Positions 1 through 10,310 of a stretch of 64,000 nt of DNA are shown here, one piece after another (the first letter of the stretch is position 1; each line of letters opens with the position of its first letter). This DNA is from Ceratopteris richardii. Taxonomy: Eukaryota > Streptophyta > Polypodiopsida > Polypodiales > Pteridaceae. The stretch covers positions 17,873,477-17,937,476 of the forward strand of contig CM035444.1 in assembly GCA_020310875.1 (NCBI GenBank), written 5' to 3'. Made by a program: the position numbers and the translations under genes. Below the pieces are notes generated by a model. That model saw only the letters and a program-made list of their open reading frames with translations. It did not search any database and was not told where the DNA came from.

Positions 1-345
1 CCTTTCTTCTTGGTAAATGCTCACCTTACCTTGCAAGTTTCTAGATTTTTCACTGGCATAAGCTGATGCCTTTCTTTTTCAAGAAGCACGAGCAACACAC
101 ACCAACAACTCCTGCTGCCTAAGGTCAAATTTCAATAGCCAACATTTAGCTGATCAATTGTTGTGGTTCGGGTAGATCGCAAGAACTCCTCGAAGCTTGG
201 ATTAGCAGCGCCTGGACTCATCAGCGGTGAGCAGCGATTGTGAGCAGATAGCACAGCAAGGTGAGGGATCTGAGGGGCAATTGGGAGATTGCCAAGGCGA
301 GGAGCAATTGGCAAGAGGCACTCGATGAGCAGAGCAGCACGCAAA
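1..345. other. Unassigned sequence at window start
   Basis: No domain, RNA motif or repeat is recognised here. A 95-codon open frame on the minus strand (132-419) resembles nothing known to me and runs into the TCGAC repeat, so it is not called as a gene. Given what follows, this may be downstream or flanking sequence of gypsy fragment Z. Confidence 0.3.
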
Positions 346-915
346 AATCGACTTATGACCAAAATCCACTTATGCGATACCAAGAAAAATCGTCTTTCCT
401 CAAAAAATCGTCCTAGCACTTAAAGAATTGACTTTATTTTCATTCGACTTATCTTGGAGAAGAAATCGACTCATAACAAAAACATCAACCCTTTTTGTTT
501 TTAAAAGAAAATCGACCCAATAAGCTAAAAAAACGACTTTTCCTACTAAAAATAGATCGACTTTTTTGGGAAAAAAAACAATTCAACCTATCCAAAGAAA
601 CAAATCGACTTTTTTTTTTCATTTTTTACAAAATCGACCTTTTATGAAAAAATCGACCCTTTTTAAAAAATCGACCTAATAACTTTAAAAAATCGACTTT
701 TTTTCTTTAAAATAAAAATTGTCCTAAAAAATCGACTTTTTATGACGGAAAAAAAATCGACCTAAAAATTCACCTTTTTTTTTGTTGGAGGTTGAAAATT
801 AATTCGACCTTTCTTAAAAAATTGGCCTTAAAAAAATCAACTTTTTTCTTTTTTTTTGGAAAAAAAATGACCTATTCATAAAAAATTGACACCGACCAAA
901 AAAATTGACTCCAGC
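346..915. repeat. AT-rich array of a TCGAC-centred motif
   Basis: About eighteen copies of a short motif, AAAATCGAC followed by T-rich sequence (variants TCGAC, TCGTC, TTGAC, TCAAC), recur roughly every 20-40 bases between long A and T runs. Spacing is irregular, so this is a degenerate simple repeat and not a clean satellite. It lies just beyond the stop codon of the integrase fragment on the minus strand, so it may be the 3' untranslated part of that element (inference). Confidence 0.6.
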
Positions 916-1165
916 TCAATGTCAAAAAAACTTATGCATGTGGTTGAGAGATCTAGTGGATAGAGATGATGGGTTTTATGATCTTGGTAGGGTTTGAGAC
1001 GTGAACGGTTCAACAAAGGAATTTGGGTTCCTTCAAGAGTGGAGAGACGTACCGCCCCTTGAGGAAAGATCTCTTTTACCTTGTAAGGACCTATCCATCC
1101 AATGGATAACTTCTTTTCCTTCTTGTTGTACAACCTTGGTTGATATAGTAGGACCAATGAGCCTT
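876..1165 (-). pseudogene. Ty3/gypsy integrase C-terminal fragment (element Z)
   Basis: The minus-strand frame contains LVLLYQPRLY, then WIGPYKV and LLNRSRLKPYQ. This is the GPY/F-type C-terminal domain of a gypsy integrase, which follows the DDE core in the polyprotein. Only this tail is present: upstream coding sequence stops abruptly at 1166, where the 3' LTR of element A begins, so A seems to have inserted into Z. The frame runs on into AT-rich sequence and stops at 876. The fragment differs clearly from the matching part of A, so Z is a different gypsy family. It cannot be functional alone. Confidence 0.75.
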
Positions 1166-1881
1166 TGTAGCTCAGTGATGAGTAGCACCTCCTTTAATGT
1201 CAATCCGGGAAGACGTGAGGATGGTATGATGACCTCGAGCAAGTGAAGGCACAAGTGTGTGAGTGAGAAGCACACAAACATGCACACACATACACACACG
1301 CACACACACACGGCAAGACAAAGAGAAAGACAATGGAGTTCTTTTAGATTACTTTCAAGATGCTCATACAAGTTCAATTCTATTACAAGCTAACCTCAAA
1401 AATGAGCTCTCTAGCTCTATTTATAGTTTTTGACTAGGCTTTGGCCGTGTCCAGACCTAGTGTCCGGCCTAGTTAAAAATTAGGTTCTAGGTCCCATTTG
1501 AAGGCTCAAATGGAGTTTAAAAATTATGAAAACTGGTAGGTAGCTACTTCTAATGCTCCTCAAGCTCAAGGACTCCTTGGCTTGCACAAAATGGAGCTAC
1601 AAAAATATGAAATGGTATTTACAATGGCTTTTAGTGATGAAAATCACTATTTTTGTAGGGGTTTCCTCTAACGATTTGACACACACATCTTCGAGCTCCC
1701 TAGTTGCTCCTTCTCCTTATGTGTCCACCTCTTTGATATGCTTTAGCTTCCTGAAAAATAAATGGCCTACTTGCCCGATCTTCTTTGACTACTCTGTCTG
1801 CTTGTACCTTCTCTTCGCTCTAACTCCCTTCGTAAGCTTCCTTGTCTTGTTAGTCCTTCAGTTCCTTGACTATTGCTAACA
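1166..1881 (-). mobile_element. 3' LTR of gypsy element A
   Basis: On the minus strand this 716 bp segment starts TGTTAGCAATAG right after a G-rich PPT and ends GCTACA, so it has TG...CA ends. A CT-to-GA-rich and (TG)n stretch, a TATA-like box at 1417-1426 and most of the lower half recur at 20615-21178 and 52637-53231. The half next to the PPT differs between copies. GCCTT at 1161-1165 is the candidate target site on this side; no matching 5' LTR or second TSD copy is found. Confidence 0.8.
1417..1426 (-). promoter_or_regulatory. TATA box in LTR A
   Basis: The minus strand reads CTATAAATAG. The same box, at the same place next to GAGCTCTCTAG, occurs in LTR B at 20867-20875 and is degraded in the third LTR copy near 52910. 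Conservation between copies supports it as the LTR core promoter. Confidence 0.6.
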
Positions 1882-1896
1882 CCCCCCCCCTCTCTT
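1882..1896 (-). other. Polypurine tract of element A
   Basis: Minus-strand AGAGAGGGGGGGGG directly precedes the TGTTAGC start of the LTR. This is the expected place and composition of the plus-strand primer of an LTR retrotransposon. B has the equivalent GGGGGGGAGAG beside its LTR. Confidence 0.75.
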
Positions 1897-3054
1897 GCGT
1901 CTGTCGTCCCTGATAGACCCTTGTTGGGTGGGTCGTTGGATGTAGTACTCCACAACGTCTGTTGCTAAATGATGTTCCGCAATTCTCAACCCTTTGGCCA
2001 AGTCAGTGAGTAGAGCATCCCAATCTACAGGCCCGGGAACCTCTGGATGTGGTATACGTAGCGTTTCTGAATGGAGAGCTTGTTCCACGGCAAATAACTG
2101 TAATAGATGAGATGGTATGGGAATGAATATCTCTGAATGATATTCCCAGAACCCCGTGATAAACATTTCTTCAAACGTCTGTTTGAAGCAAGCAGGTAGA
2201 TACTTTATACGGGCATGCCAGGCATAGACGACGTTAATGGAGGGCGTGGTGCTCATGTCATAGACAAGGTCCTGATTCCCTTCATTAAATCCAATAGCCG
2301 AAAGATGAGGTTCTTTGATGTTCTTAAATGTCCTGAATGTAATCAGCATGAGCTCAAAAATTTTTAGGCACATCTGTGCCATGACATCTGGGACATTCTT
2401 GAACCGGACTGCCCAGTGTCGGATGGTTGAAATCATGTAGTTGATTGTGGGTTGGCCATTAAGGGGTGCTAGGTACACATGATTTAACCACTTTTCACAT
2501 CCTTTAACCGTCAAAACTGTTTTTGTGTACTCCGGCCAAGACCTTCTTCGAAAGACAGGGCAGTAGCAAGGATGATCCTTGATATATAGAGGCATGTTAT
2601 TCCACGTGCAATTCATCTCAAGGTAGGTTTCAAGCAGGCAGATCCTCCAAGTAGGTTGATGTATATTCCCTTGCTTGGCACTTGCAGGGATATCATCCGG
2701 TGCAAACTGTATCGCCGAGGTTGGTTCTTTTGTTGTGCATTGCTTGATTTCAGCATTGTAATCTGCCATTAATACACAAAATGGAACATATAGATCATCA
2801 GACGTGCCAATCCACCTATGATAGGAGAGGTTTCTAAAGTAATCCGATTTTATGATGACTTCTTCCAATCGTGACATAGACGCTATCTGAACTGCAACTC
2901 TCTCATCATGGGTAGTAGCAACCTTCTCCAACCTTTGCATCCATTCAGGCGCTTCTATCTCAATCGTGTCCATGCCTTCTTCTGTTTGCTTACCTATGGG
3001 TGTTGGCATGGGAACATATGGGTCTTCAAAGATCTCCTCCACTTGAATTGGCAC
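1882..3054 (-). pseudogene. aORF of element A, C-terminal part
   Basis: An open frame of 392 codons runs to the PPT and ends RRKRGGGC, the last codons being the PPT itself. It has no similarity I recognise to Env, and no membrane segment or signal peptide is visible. It contains a conserved block (DYFRNL, YVVYAWHARIKYLPAC-like, GFWEYHSE) that is matched in element B at 21189-22403 (YAWHARIRYLPAC, GFWESHSE). It is the C-terminal part of one large post-pol protein whose N-terminus lies near 8806; the frame is lost at about 3055. Alternatives such as a second Gag-like or movement-like protein cannot be judged. The overlap of its end with the PPT suggests that only one PPT and LTR context was ever used. 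Confidence 0.7.
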
Positions 3055-4122
3055 TAAGTCTTCAGGTTCTGGTTCCGCCAGGGGAGAGGGTTGACGCTCG
3101 TATTGTAGAACTCTATTTCGTAGTTCTTCTAATTCTGCTCTGAGTTTTGCGACTTCTTCAAATGTGTCGGCTTCAGTTGTGAGTTTGCTTGGTGACTCCT
3201 GCTGGGTTGCCAGTTACTTTAATAAGTCATCTCTTTCTCTTTCTAATGTTGTGTGGGCTTCCAGGAGGTCGGCATGGGTTTCCAAGACGATTTGCATATT
3301 TTCAGATGGGATAGCCTTGAATTTCTCTGGGTCGATTTCCTGTGGTGAACCCTCCATTGCTGCTTCCAAGTTTTCTTCGTTCTGTCTCTATAGTCGCTTA
3401 TTTTCCTCGAGTGCTGTAGACATGTGTTTCCGTAATAGGGCCAAGTTGCATCGAAGCTTGAGATTCTCTGTTATCTGGGAGTGTAGCAGATCATCAAGTT
3501 GTTGCTTTTCTTTCGCGTCTGACTGGGATGGATTGGCAACTAATTGGTCATGTTGCACTTGCAATGAATCATACTGATGTTGTAAGATCCGCTTCTCCTT
3601 CTCTAAATCAATGAATCGTCCTTGTAATGTTTCATGGCTTCTGAACAGACTTGTATGCTGAGCATCTAGGTGCTGATAATGTTGTTGCAGCTGAGACATA
3701 CACTGGTACATGTTATTAAATACATTATTAATGGGAGTGGATGCGGGAAAGGTGTTGAATGCAGAAGGGAAGGGAAAGGGGAATGGGAGCGTGTATGTTG
3801 TGCTCGAAAAGGGCAAAGTTGGTGGTGGGGGAATGGGAGATTGTGGACGTATGGGGGGAGGGAGAGGTGCGGAGGTGGGTGATATGTCCATGAAGTCAAA
3901 AGTGGATGCAGTCGTGGGAGTGATTGTGAACATGGGAATTGTGGGTGCAGTGATGGTGGTGAAGGTCTAAAGTGGTGTGTGTAGCTGTGAATATGAACCG
4001 CCAGGAAGTGTGATCGGGGGAACGGGGTTTTCCGTGGCTGCAGTTAGAATTACAGTGTCAGTGGTAGTGTATACAAGTGAGGTGGTGATAGGGCGTGTGG
4101 GTTGCGTGGATTGACTGACAGT
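3055..4122 (-). pseudogene. aORF of element A, coiled-coil and proline-rich part
   Basis: The main open stretch (3388-3933) starts with a proline-rich segment (PTSAPLPPP, PIPPPPTLP) and continues into a long heptad-like helix with many L, Q, E and K (MYQCMSQLQQHYQ, FIDLEKEKRILQ, LRKHMSTALEENKRL). A coiled coil of about 110 residues is predicted by eye. Element B has the matching helix at 22539-22982. Frame breaks occur on both sides in A. A coiled coil suggests self-assembly of the aORF protein (inference). Confidence 0.6.
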
Positions 4123-5295
4123 CTATGCTTCGGTATGGGCAGTGGACTCTGAGGCGGTAATAGTAGTAGTTACACTGGTAGTGGGAGGTGAAGTTGGTGG
4201 AGTTGGAGGTAGGGGTGGTAAAGGGGGTGATGGGGGTGCACTGGATGTATGGGCTTCCTCAGTTTCCTGAATGATATGAGCTGTGCCTGTGGTTGTGGAT
4301 GTGGTGCCCTGTGGTTCTGATACTAAGATATTCATTTGTTTTCCTGATCGAGGGGGGCATCTGCCATATCGTCGCTCCGATCTTCTCGAGTTTGCAAGGG
4401 TTGTATGCACCGTCTCAGGTACCCCCAACGCATCAGAAATCATATCCAAGGTTGCTCAGTATTGCTCGTCCACACCTTCCTCTTTAAGGATTTGGTTCAT
4501 GAGGGCTTTTCCTGCTGCCGGGGATAGTTTGTGCTGTTCTTGAACTCTGTTGATGGTATCATACAACTTTTTCAATTCCTTCGTATAAGCTGGGGCACCC
4601 TCAAGTTCTTGTAGAACTTCTTGTTCATATTCATGCTCTTCTTCCTCTGTTTGTCCTCCTCGTTCCTCCTCCTGCTCTTCTTCTTCTTCATCCTCCACTT
4701 CAACTACTCTTGGTTGGACTGGATGGGGTTGGTCTATGACTGTCTGCTGGCGCTTGCCTGTTTTGCCTCGACTTCCGCATTAACAGCCTCAATTATCCTG
4801 GCTACCTCCTCATCAGTTAGGTCTTCTAATGTGAATCCGTGAGGAAACTCTAGGTCGGTTGGTACAGGTGGAAACACCAGATTTGGTCCATCAGTGCTCT
4901 GTCTTGGTAATCTGATAGTGAAGGGTTGTACATGCCTCGGAAGTCGTGGAGTTGTCTCAGGTATTAGTGTCGCACCGCGGGCTTGTGCACAGGGCATCTG
5001 AACTGCGCCTCTCATTTTCTTTGATGGCGGCCCTACGGTTGATAGTCTACGTTGAAATTCCTGTACCCTGGTCCAAATTAATGCCCTTTGAACTGGCACA
5101 TCATAAGCCAAACATCTATACACAATCCTGGTGAGGGCACAGCATCCATACAGTACCGACTTTTGCTTTTTATACCACCGTTGATGTGCCAAGTGGATTT
5201 GGTTGATAATCCAATGTGGCATGTTGATTGTCAAATTAAAGGCATCTGCCAAATACAGACTGAACCATATCTTCTTGGGTGGCATGGTGAACCGC
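4123..5295 (-). pseudogene. aORF of element A, central part
   Basis: Several frame-shifted stretches (4734-5295, 4456-4698, 4123-4449) give KKIWFSLYLADAF, YRCLAYDVPVQRAL and LPRHVQPFTIRLPR, then an acidic run of Glu (EDEEEEEQEEE) and a Pro/Thr-rich tail. B has KKIWYGLYLAE, YRCLTYDVPIARAL and APFTIRLQR at 30300-31080, so the protein is conserved in the family. The upstream end is cut at 5296 by a 2.8 kb insertion; the frame resumes at 8126. One stop and several frameshifts make it non-coding now. Function unknown. Confidence 0.6.
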
Positions 5296-6360
5296 TGTCG
5301 GGAAGTTGCGGACATAAGGCTGGTGGATCAGTCAGCCACTAAATCCCTCGGCACACGCAGGGTGTATGAGACAATCGTAGGTGTTTTAGGTATATTTTTC
5401 TTTCGTCTAAGGTATCAGAAATTCTAAATTACTCTTAAATCTAGGAAATATGGAGTCGATAATTGAAAAAAATCTATTCCGACAATAATCATGAGAAATT
5501 GAAATTAACGAGTTCAGATAACATTGACAAGAATGCTAATGCAAATTAGAATTGAATTAATGCTAATGACAATAATGGATGATTACAATGCTATAAAATG
5601 ATATAATTTCTCTAAAAGATGGCTAACAATAAGTGAATCCTATACAAAAGCTTAATGACGGATAATTTTTATGGATTTAAAACAAATTATCGGATCTTTG
5701 GATTGTTTGAATTCTTTTCTTCTGTCACGATGTTCTTCGATACTTTTGCTTTGATTGTCTGCAATAAACATTCGCCTGTAAGTATCGTTACAAGAAATTA
5801 ATAAGAAACATAAAAAACGCATTGCACATTCATTAAATCATACACGTGCTCATACATGCTAACATACATTCATGCACATGCTAACATTTAATTTAGGTAT
5901 ACTAACATGTTCTTAAGCACTTAATCCTAAGCAAATGAACACAATAATGCACACATTAACCTATGCTCATTCATTAAGTTACAAACATATATGCATTCCC
6001 ATGCATATACACATGCATGCAAATCAATCATAGTATTACCTATTCTATATAGACACACACACACTAATATATGCATTAATATACTCGTTTGAATATCCAT
6101 CTAATATATAATCATACATTCTTTTATAAATGAAAACACAAATATGCTCATGCATCACATAAAGATGCTCTAATATGGATTTACATATACACATTCATGC
6201 ATAAACTAATTACTAAATAATGATAAATAAACAAATCAAATAATAAATAATTCCTACTAAATAATAAACTAATCACTTAATACTATTAATTAGTTTTAAT
6301 ATTTCATTAATCTAATAACTACAAAAAGAATAGCTAATTAACACATATCAGACACACATT

Positions 6361-6560
6361 CTCTCTCTCTCTTCCTCTATCTCCCTCTCTCTCTTTCTCT
6401 TTCCTTTCTCTCTCTCTCCTTCTCTTTCCTTTCTCTCTCTCTCTCCTTCTCTTTCCTTTCTCTCTCTCTCTCTCCTTCTCTTTCCTTTCTCTTTCTCTCC
6501 TTCTCTTTCCTTTCTCTCTCTCTCCTTTTCTTTCCTCTCTCTCTCTCTCCTTCTTTGTCT
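6361..6560. repeat. CT-rich minisatellite
   Basis: Pyrimidine-only sequence built from units such as CTCTCTCTCCTTCTCTTTCC, repeated about five times with slight length change. It lies inside the 5296-8122 insertion. Open frames over it are simple-sequence artefacts. Confidence 0.8.
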
Positions 6561-6599
6561 GCGCGCTGCCGCGCTCAGACAGAGGAGGGGAGGGAGAGT

Positions 6600-6940
6600 G
6601 TTTCTTTCTCTCTCTCTCTCTTCTCTCTCTCCCTATCTCTCTCTATCTCTCTTTCTCTCTGTCCGAGTCAGCACGCGAATCTCTCTCTATTCGACTCTCT
6701 CTCTATCTCTCTCTATCTCTCTTTCTCTCTGTCCGAGTCAGCGCGCGAATCTCTCTTTATTCGACTCTCTCTGTGTGCTCTCTGCTCTGAGAAGCTGCCT
6801 ACACGCGTGAGCAGGCCGCCGCCAAGAGAAAAGGACTTAAAACTCTGATCTATGCGTGTCTGAGCGCCGCCAGACATTCTCTCTCTATTCGACTCTCTCT
6901 GTGTGCTCTCTCCAGCCTCTCTCTCTCTACGCGCGGTTCT
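6600..6940. repeat. CT-rich tandem repeat with a 70 bp unit
   Basis: GTCCGAGTCAGC occurs at 6661 and 6731, exactly 70 bp apart, within a unit that also carries TATTCGACTCTCTC. A partial third copy follows near 6880-6905. The unit is mostly CT dinucleotides with an embedded GC-rich segment. Confidence 0.7.
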
Positions 6941-8122
6941 CTTCTTCTACCTAGCGTGCGTGCTGCTGCGGTCAGAAGTTGTAGCCAAGAACATCTCTCC
7001 TCTCTCATGCACCGCCATCTGCCAGAAGCAAGGAGGAGGGAAGGGAGTTAATGACTCCTTCTCTCTCTTTACTCTGTGCAGAGCTCAGCCACTCTCTCTC
7101 TTGCAGCAGAGTCGATAACAACTTCTACATCATTTTCTCTCCATTAAGAGATAACTAACTAAACTATATATAATGAAAATGACCGCGGAATAGATTGAGA
7201 AAAGACAAAGGAGAATGAGTACCTGCAAGAAACATTAGAAGAAACTAGCACAGCATACTCATATATATACACACACAGAGTCCTTTGTCTATCACTCTTT
7301 TTTATTCTGCTTTAGTTTTTCATCCACTCTTTTCTCCACACTTAATCACCACTCTTTATTTGACTTTTCTCCATTTCAATTACATACTCTACGTATACCA
7401 CTCTTTACACACACACACACTCATTCACCTCACCTTTAACTATTTACTTTATCCACTTTAATTACACACTCAACTCTCACCACACTTTAATCACCACTCA
7501 CATACACCATTCATTATTTATCCACTTAATTTTCTTTTTAATTGAATTATCCTAAATTGCGTAATTAAATAATTCATTTAAATTAAACTTAGCTTACGAT
7601 TAGAACCTTAGAACCTTAGTATATAAATGCACACAAATAATTAAAGTAATTATTAATAGCATAGTTTAATTTGTAATACATAAATATTTAATTTATATAT
7701 TAATGTATTTAAATAACATTGATTTTAACCCTTTAAATATAGTAAAACCCTAGAAAACCTATTTGAAACCCATAAGAAACCCATTAGAACCTTTTGAAAA
7801 TCAATTGAATACCTAGTTAAACCCTAACATTAACCAAGAATTAATGCTACTAACTTAAATACATATGAATAAATGTAAACCTAGGGTCTTAAACCCATAA
7901 ATCAATGTTACTATGGCCTTAACACACATTATATGAGCAGTTTAGAATAAACCATAATTTGAACTTTTATTCTTTATCATTTCTTGTACCTGCAAACACT
8001 TCAAAAGTAGTTAATTCAATCCAGAACAACTAATCAACAGTGATATAAAAGGTTAGAATTCACCAATTAAGTTAATTTTATTTTATCTGGTCATCAACTG
8101 GAAAGTTGAAAACTTTTCGACA

Positions 8123-8806
8123 CCGCTCTTGAGCTGGGAACGCGAAATGTTGCATGACCATTTGCAAGTGGATGGCGATTGTGGGTGTCATTGCTACCAT
8201 GTTTTTGAGCTTAGTCAGGTTCCTGTTTTTCATGTTATCCGTGACCATCATCTCTTTTTCGGTGGGGATATGCATGCCTTTCATGTCAAGAGCTTCCCTC
8301 ACCAGGTTGTTCATCGATTTGAAATGCTTTAATTCATTACCTCTGGTCAGTGATGGTAGAACGAAGGTACTATATCCCTTTTTCTCTTTACTAGGGGTCA
8401 GAGTGCTAATTAAGTAGGAACATCGTAGAAAATCTGGCTTGGGTAACTGAGCCTTGAAATAGTTGTAGAGTCCGGCCTTCTTCCAGATGGGTTTCAGACC
8501 TTCATCATTTTAAAGCCTCTCAAATTCCCTGGTGAAAAAATGATATCTGCCCCATCGTCGGTTGAACTCTATCTCAGCCTCCCACATGTAAGTGCCTTCA
8601 CCCAGAGATCCGGCCACATCACTAAACCAATGTGAGTTTTTGCTGACCGACATTGTGTGCCTCTGTGGAGGATTCTGAATCAGTATGGCGTGTAATGCCC
8701 TCAATGCCACTGGGCATTCCTTCAATTCCTCTTCAATGGGAAGACTTTCAATGTCCACGATTTGGGGGTTGGTGCCTGCCTGGGAGCTAGTTCCTGCCTC
8801 GGCCAT
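8123..8806 (-). pseudogene. aORF of element A, N-terminal part
   Basis: The frame starts with MAEAGTSSQAGT at 8806 and contains HWFSDVAGSLGE, WGRYHFFTREFERL, AGLYNYFKAQLPKPDFL and MTPTIAIHLQM. B has HWFNEMPGDLGD, FFSREFEAL, AGLKDYFSASLPKPDFL and LTPNIAIPL at 31060-31720. This ATG is chosen because B has a similar MAA start followed by SSQVGTSSQ. One TAA (8507-8509 region) interrupts it where B has CAA. The frame ends at the 8123 insertion point. It is separated from pol by about 0.5 kb, so it is a separate ORF and not part of the polyprotein. Function unknown. Confidence 0.65.
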
Positions 8807-9334
8807 GGTGAAGAGACTGGTTACCGGTTCTGTGAGAATAGACAAATGAATGTTAACATTGCAAATGGACCCAAGCGTTCATGCGTCCCCATTACAACAT
8901 TAACATGATTTTAGTGAGAGGTTAGTAGGTCAACAAGTGCTCGGTAACCGTGTGTGTAGTTAGACAATGGATAATCCTAAGAGCTAAATGGAAAGGTGTG
9001 GTGTATGAGGTGATGAAGTTAGTAAGTGGATATGAATTTATAAATGAGGGTCGGGGGGTTTATTACACGTTTTGGGCTTCCAAACAAACTGATTTGCTGT
9101 TGGTCTTGATTTAGTGGAGACTCTGGAGGGCTTTTCAGGAGTGTCTACTTGGAAATGAGGCTTTTTAAGGACCCATTTACAAGTGATTCTGCTTGTGCTC
9201 ATGGACCAATGTGTGTCCGTGCGTGTTGTATAAGAAAGGGAATCAGCTATTCGAGTGAGTTAACCATGTTGTACAGGGTGTGGCCTCGGTGTAACTATTT
9301 GAGCCCGCAAGCAAGCCTTAGGCACCCAAATTTG
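8807..9334. other. Spacer between pol and aORF in element A
   Basis: No coding frame is conserved between A and B here (B: 31721-32255). It probably held the signals that let the aORF be expressed, such as a splice acceptor or internal promoter, but none can be named from the sequence. Confidence 0.4.
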
Positions 9335-10310
9335 TCATGATTGTGGGATGGCTTTCATCGACTTCTTGGGTACCCAAATAGACTTTACTTTCGCAGAAGA
9401 ATTTTTGAAAGACTTCTTATTAGCGTCATGTTGTTGATTATTAATAAGAAGCTTTGCCCGTGTAGTTGGCTTGATCGCAACAGGGTGTTCAACTTTCCAC
9501 ACCCATGCTTGTTTCAATGGCTGAGACATTCTGCTTCGCACGTTCTTTTGACCTCCAGCATAGGTATAACTCCACTCCATCTGTATTTGATCTGCCTTTG
9601 GTTGTTGCATCCCTCTGGTCTCTGGAAAAGAAGGGAGTTCCATTGCGCCCTTGACTTCTTGATTGAAATCATCATTCCTCTGCATCACACAGTTTTGGAC
9701 AAGAACAACATGGTCATCTTCATGTGTACCCCTAGAAGGACCAGGAGTGTGTGCCTTGTCTAATTCCTTGAGTGCTTCATTTTCTAACTCAATTGTAACG
9801 CGATTCTGATCTACCTAGACCTGAAGGAGTCCACTTCTTAGGTTTAGGTTGACTGCATGATCATAGATCCAGTCTTGACCCAAGACAAGAGGCTCCGTGA
9901 GGTCCTCATCTTGACACACTAGCACTTTAATTGTCATTACTTCGTCTTGAATGTAGAGGGGAAGTTCCACCTCGCCCATGCAAGGGGTTTCCACACCTCC
10001 CAATCCTATGAGATAGGCTTCTATAGGTGACATTTAATTTCAACTTTTGACAGTAAGAAAATTTAACAGCACTAGTGGCTGCACCTGAGTCAATCAAGGC
10101 TCTTATAGTCCTTGCACCCTTTCCTTGTCCTATCTCTAAGGTTACAAAAGGTCGTCTATCAATTATTCTATGAGAACTTATTCTTGAGACTTCACACATT
10201 GCCATATGATAACCTGGGTCCGCATAGTCATCTACCCTGGCCTGATCTCTACCCAGTCTTTGCAACCTCATCCTTCGGATGCATTCCAATGCTTCCGCCT
10301 GTGCCTCTTC
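9335..10310 (-). pseudogene. Post-integrase retropepsin-like domain and pol tail, element A
   Basis: In the same frame as the integrase, after one TGA (10311-10313; B has CGA), the sequence gives RALIDSGAATSAV (active-site DSGA at 10077-10091), GLGGVETPCMGEVELPL and LVLGQDWIYDH. The order D-S-G-A, hydrophobic strand, then LVLG fits an aspartic protease of retroviral type. A frameshift near 10033 splits it. A basic tail ending SIWVPKKSMKAIP follows and stops at 9335. Element A also has a normal protease before RT (14560-14574), so this is a second one. B keeps the domain with DLGT in place of DSGA. Its role, possibly in processing the aORF region or the integrase tail, is inference. Confidence 0.7.

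Larger units (their letters stand above)
5296..8122. mobile_element. 2.8 kb insertion in the aORF (solo-LTR-like)
   Basis: The insert starts TGTCGGGAAGTT and ends AACTTTTCGACA on the plus strand, so its ends are short imperfect inverted repeats of the TG...CA type. It is flanked by CCGC at 5292-5295 and 8123-8126. Element B lacks it, and removing it restores the aORF frame across the site, which supports a transposon. Inside are AT-rich DNA, CT-rich repeats (6361-6940) and no long coding frame. It could be a large solo LTR, a LARD-type element or a DNA transposon; the 4 bp target duplication does not decide this. A spliced intron fits less well, because splicing at the available GT/AG sites would shift the frame. 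Confidence 0.7.

Noticed and set aside
6555-6848. Ser/Leu-rich plus-strand frames
   Set aside because: Simple-sequence CT repeat inside a non-coding insertion.
6903-7118. 71-codon frame with signal-peptide-like start
   Set aside because: CT-rich composition gives Leu/Ser runs; no support from context.
5296-8122. Spliced intron in the aORF
   Set aside because: B lacks it, the ends form an inverted repeat with a CCGC duplication, and joining at the available GT/AG sites shifts the frame.
1882-8806. Envelope gene in the aORF
   Set aside because: No signal peptide or membrane segment in A or B; the content is coiled-coil, acidic and proline-rich.
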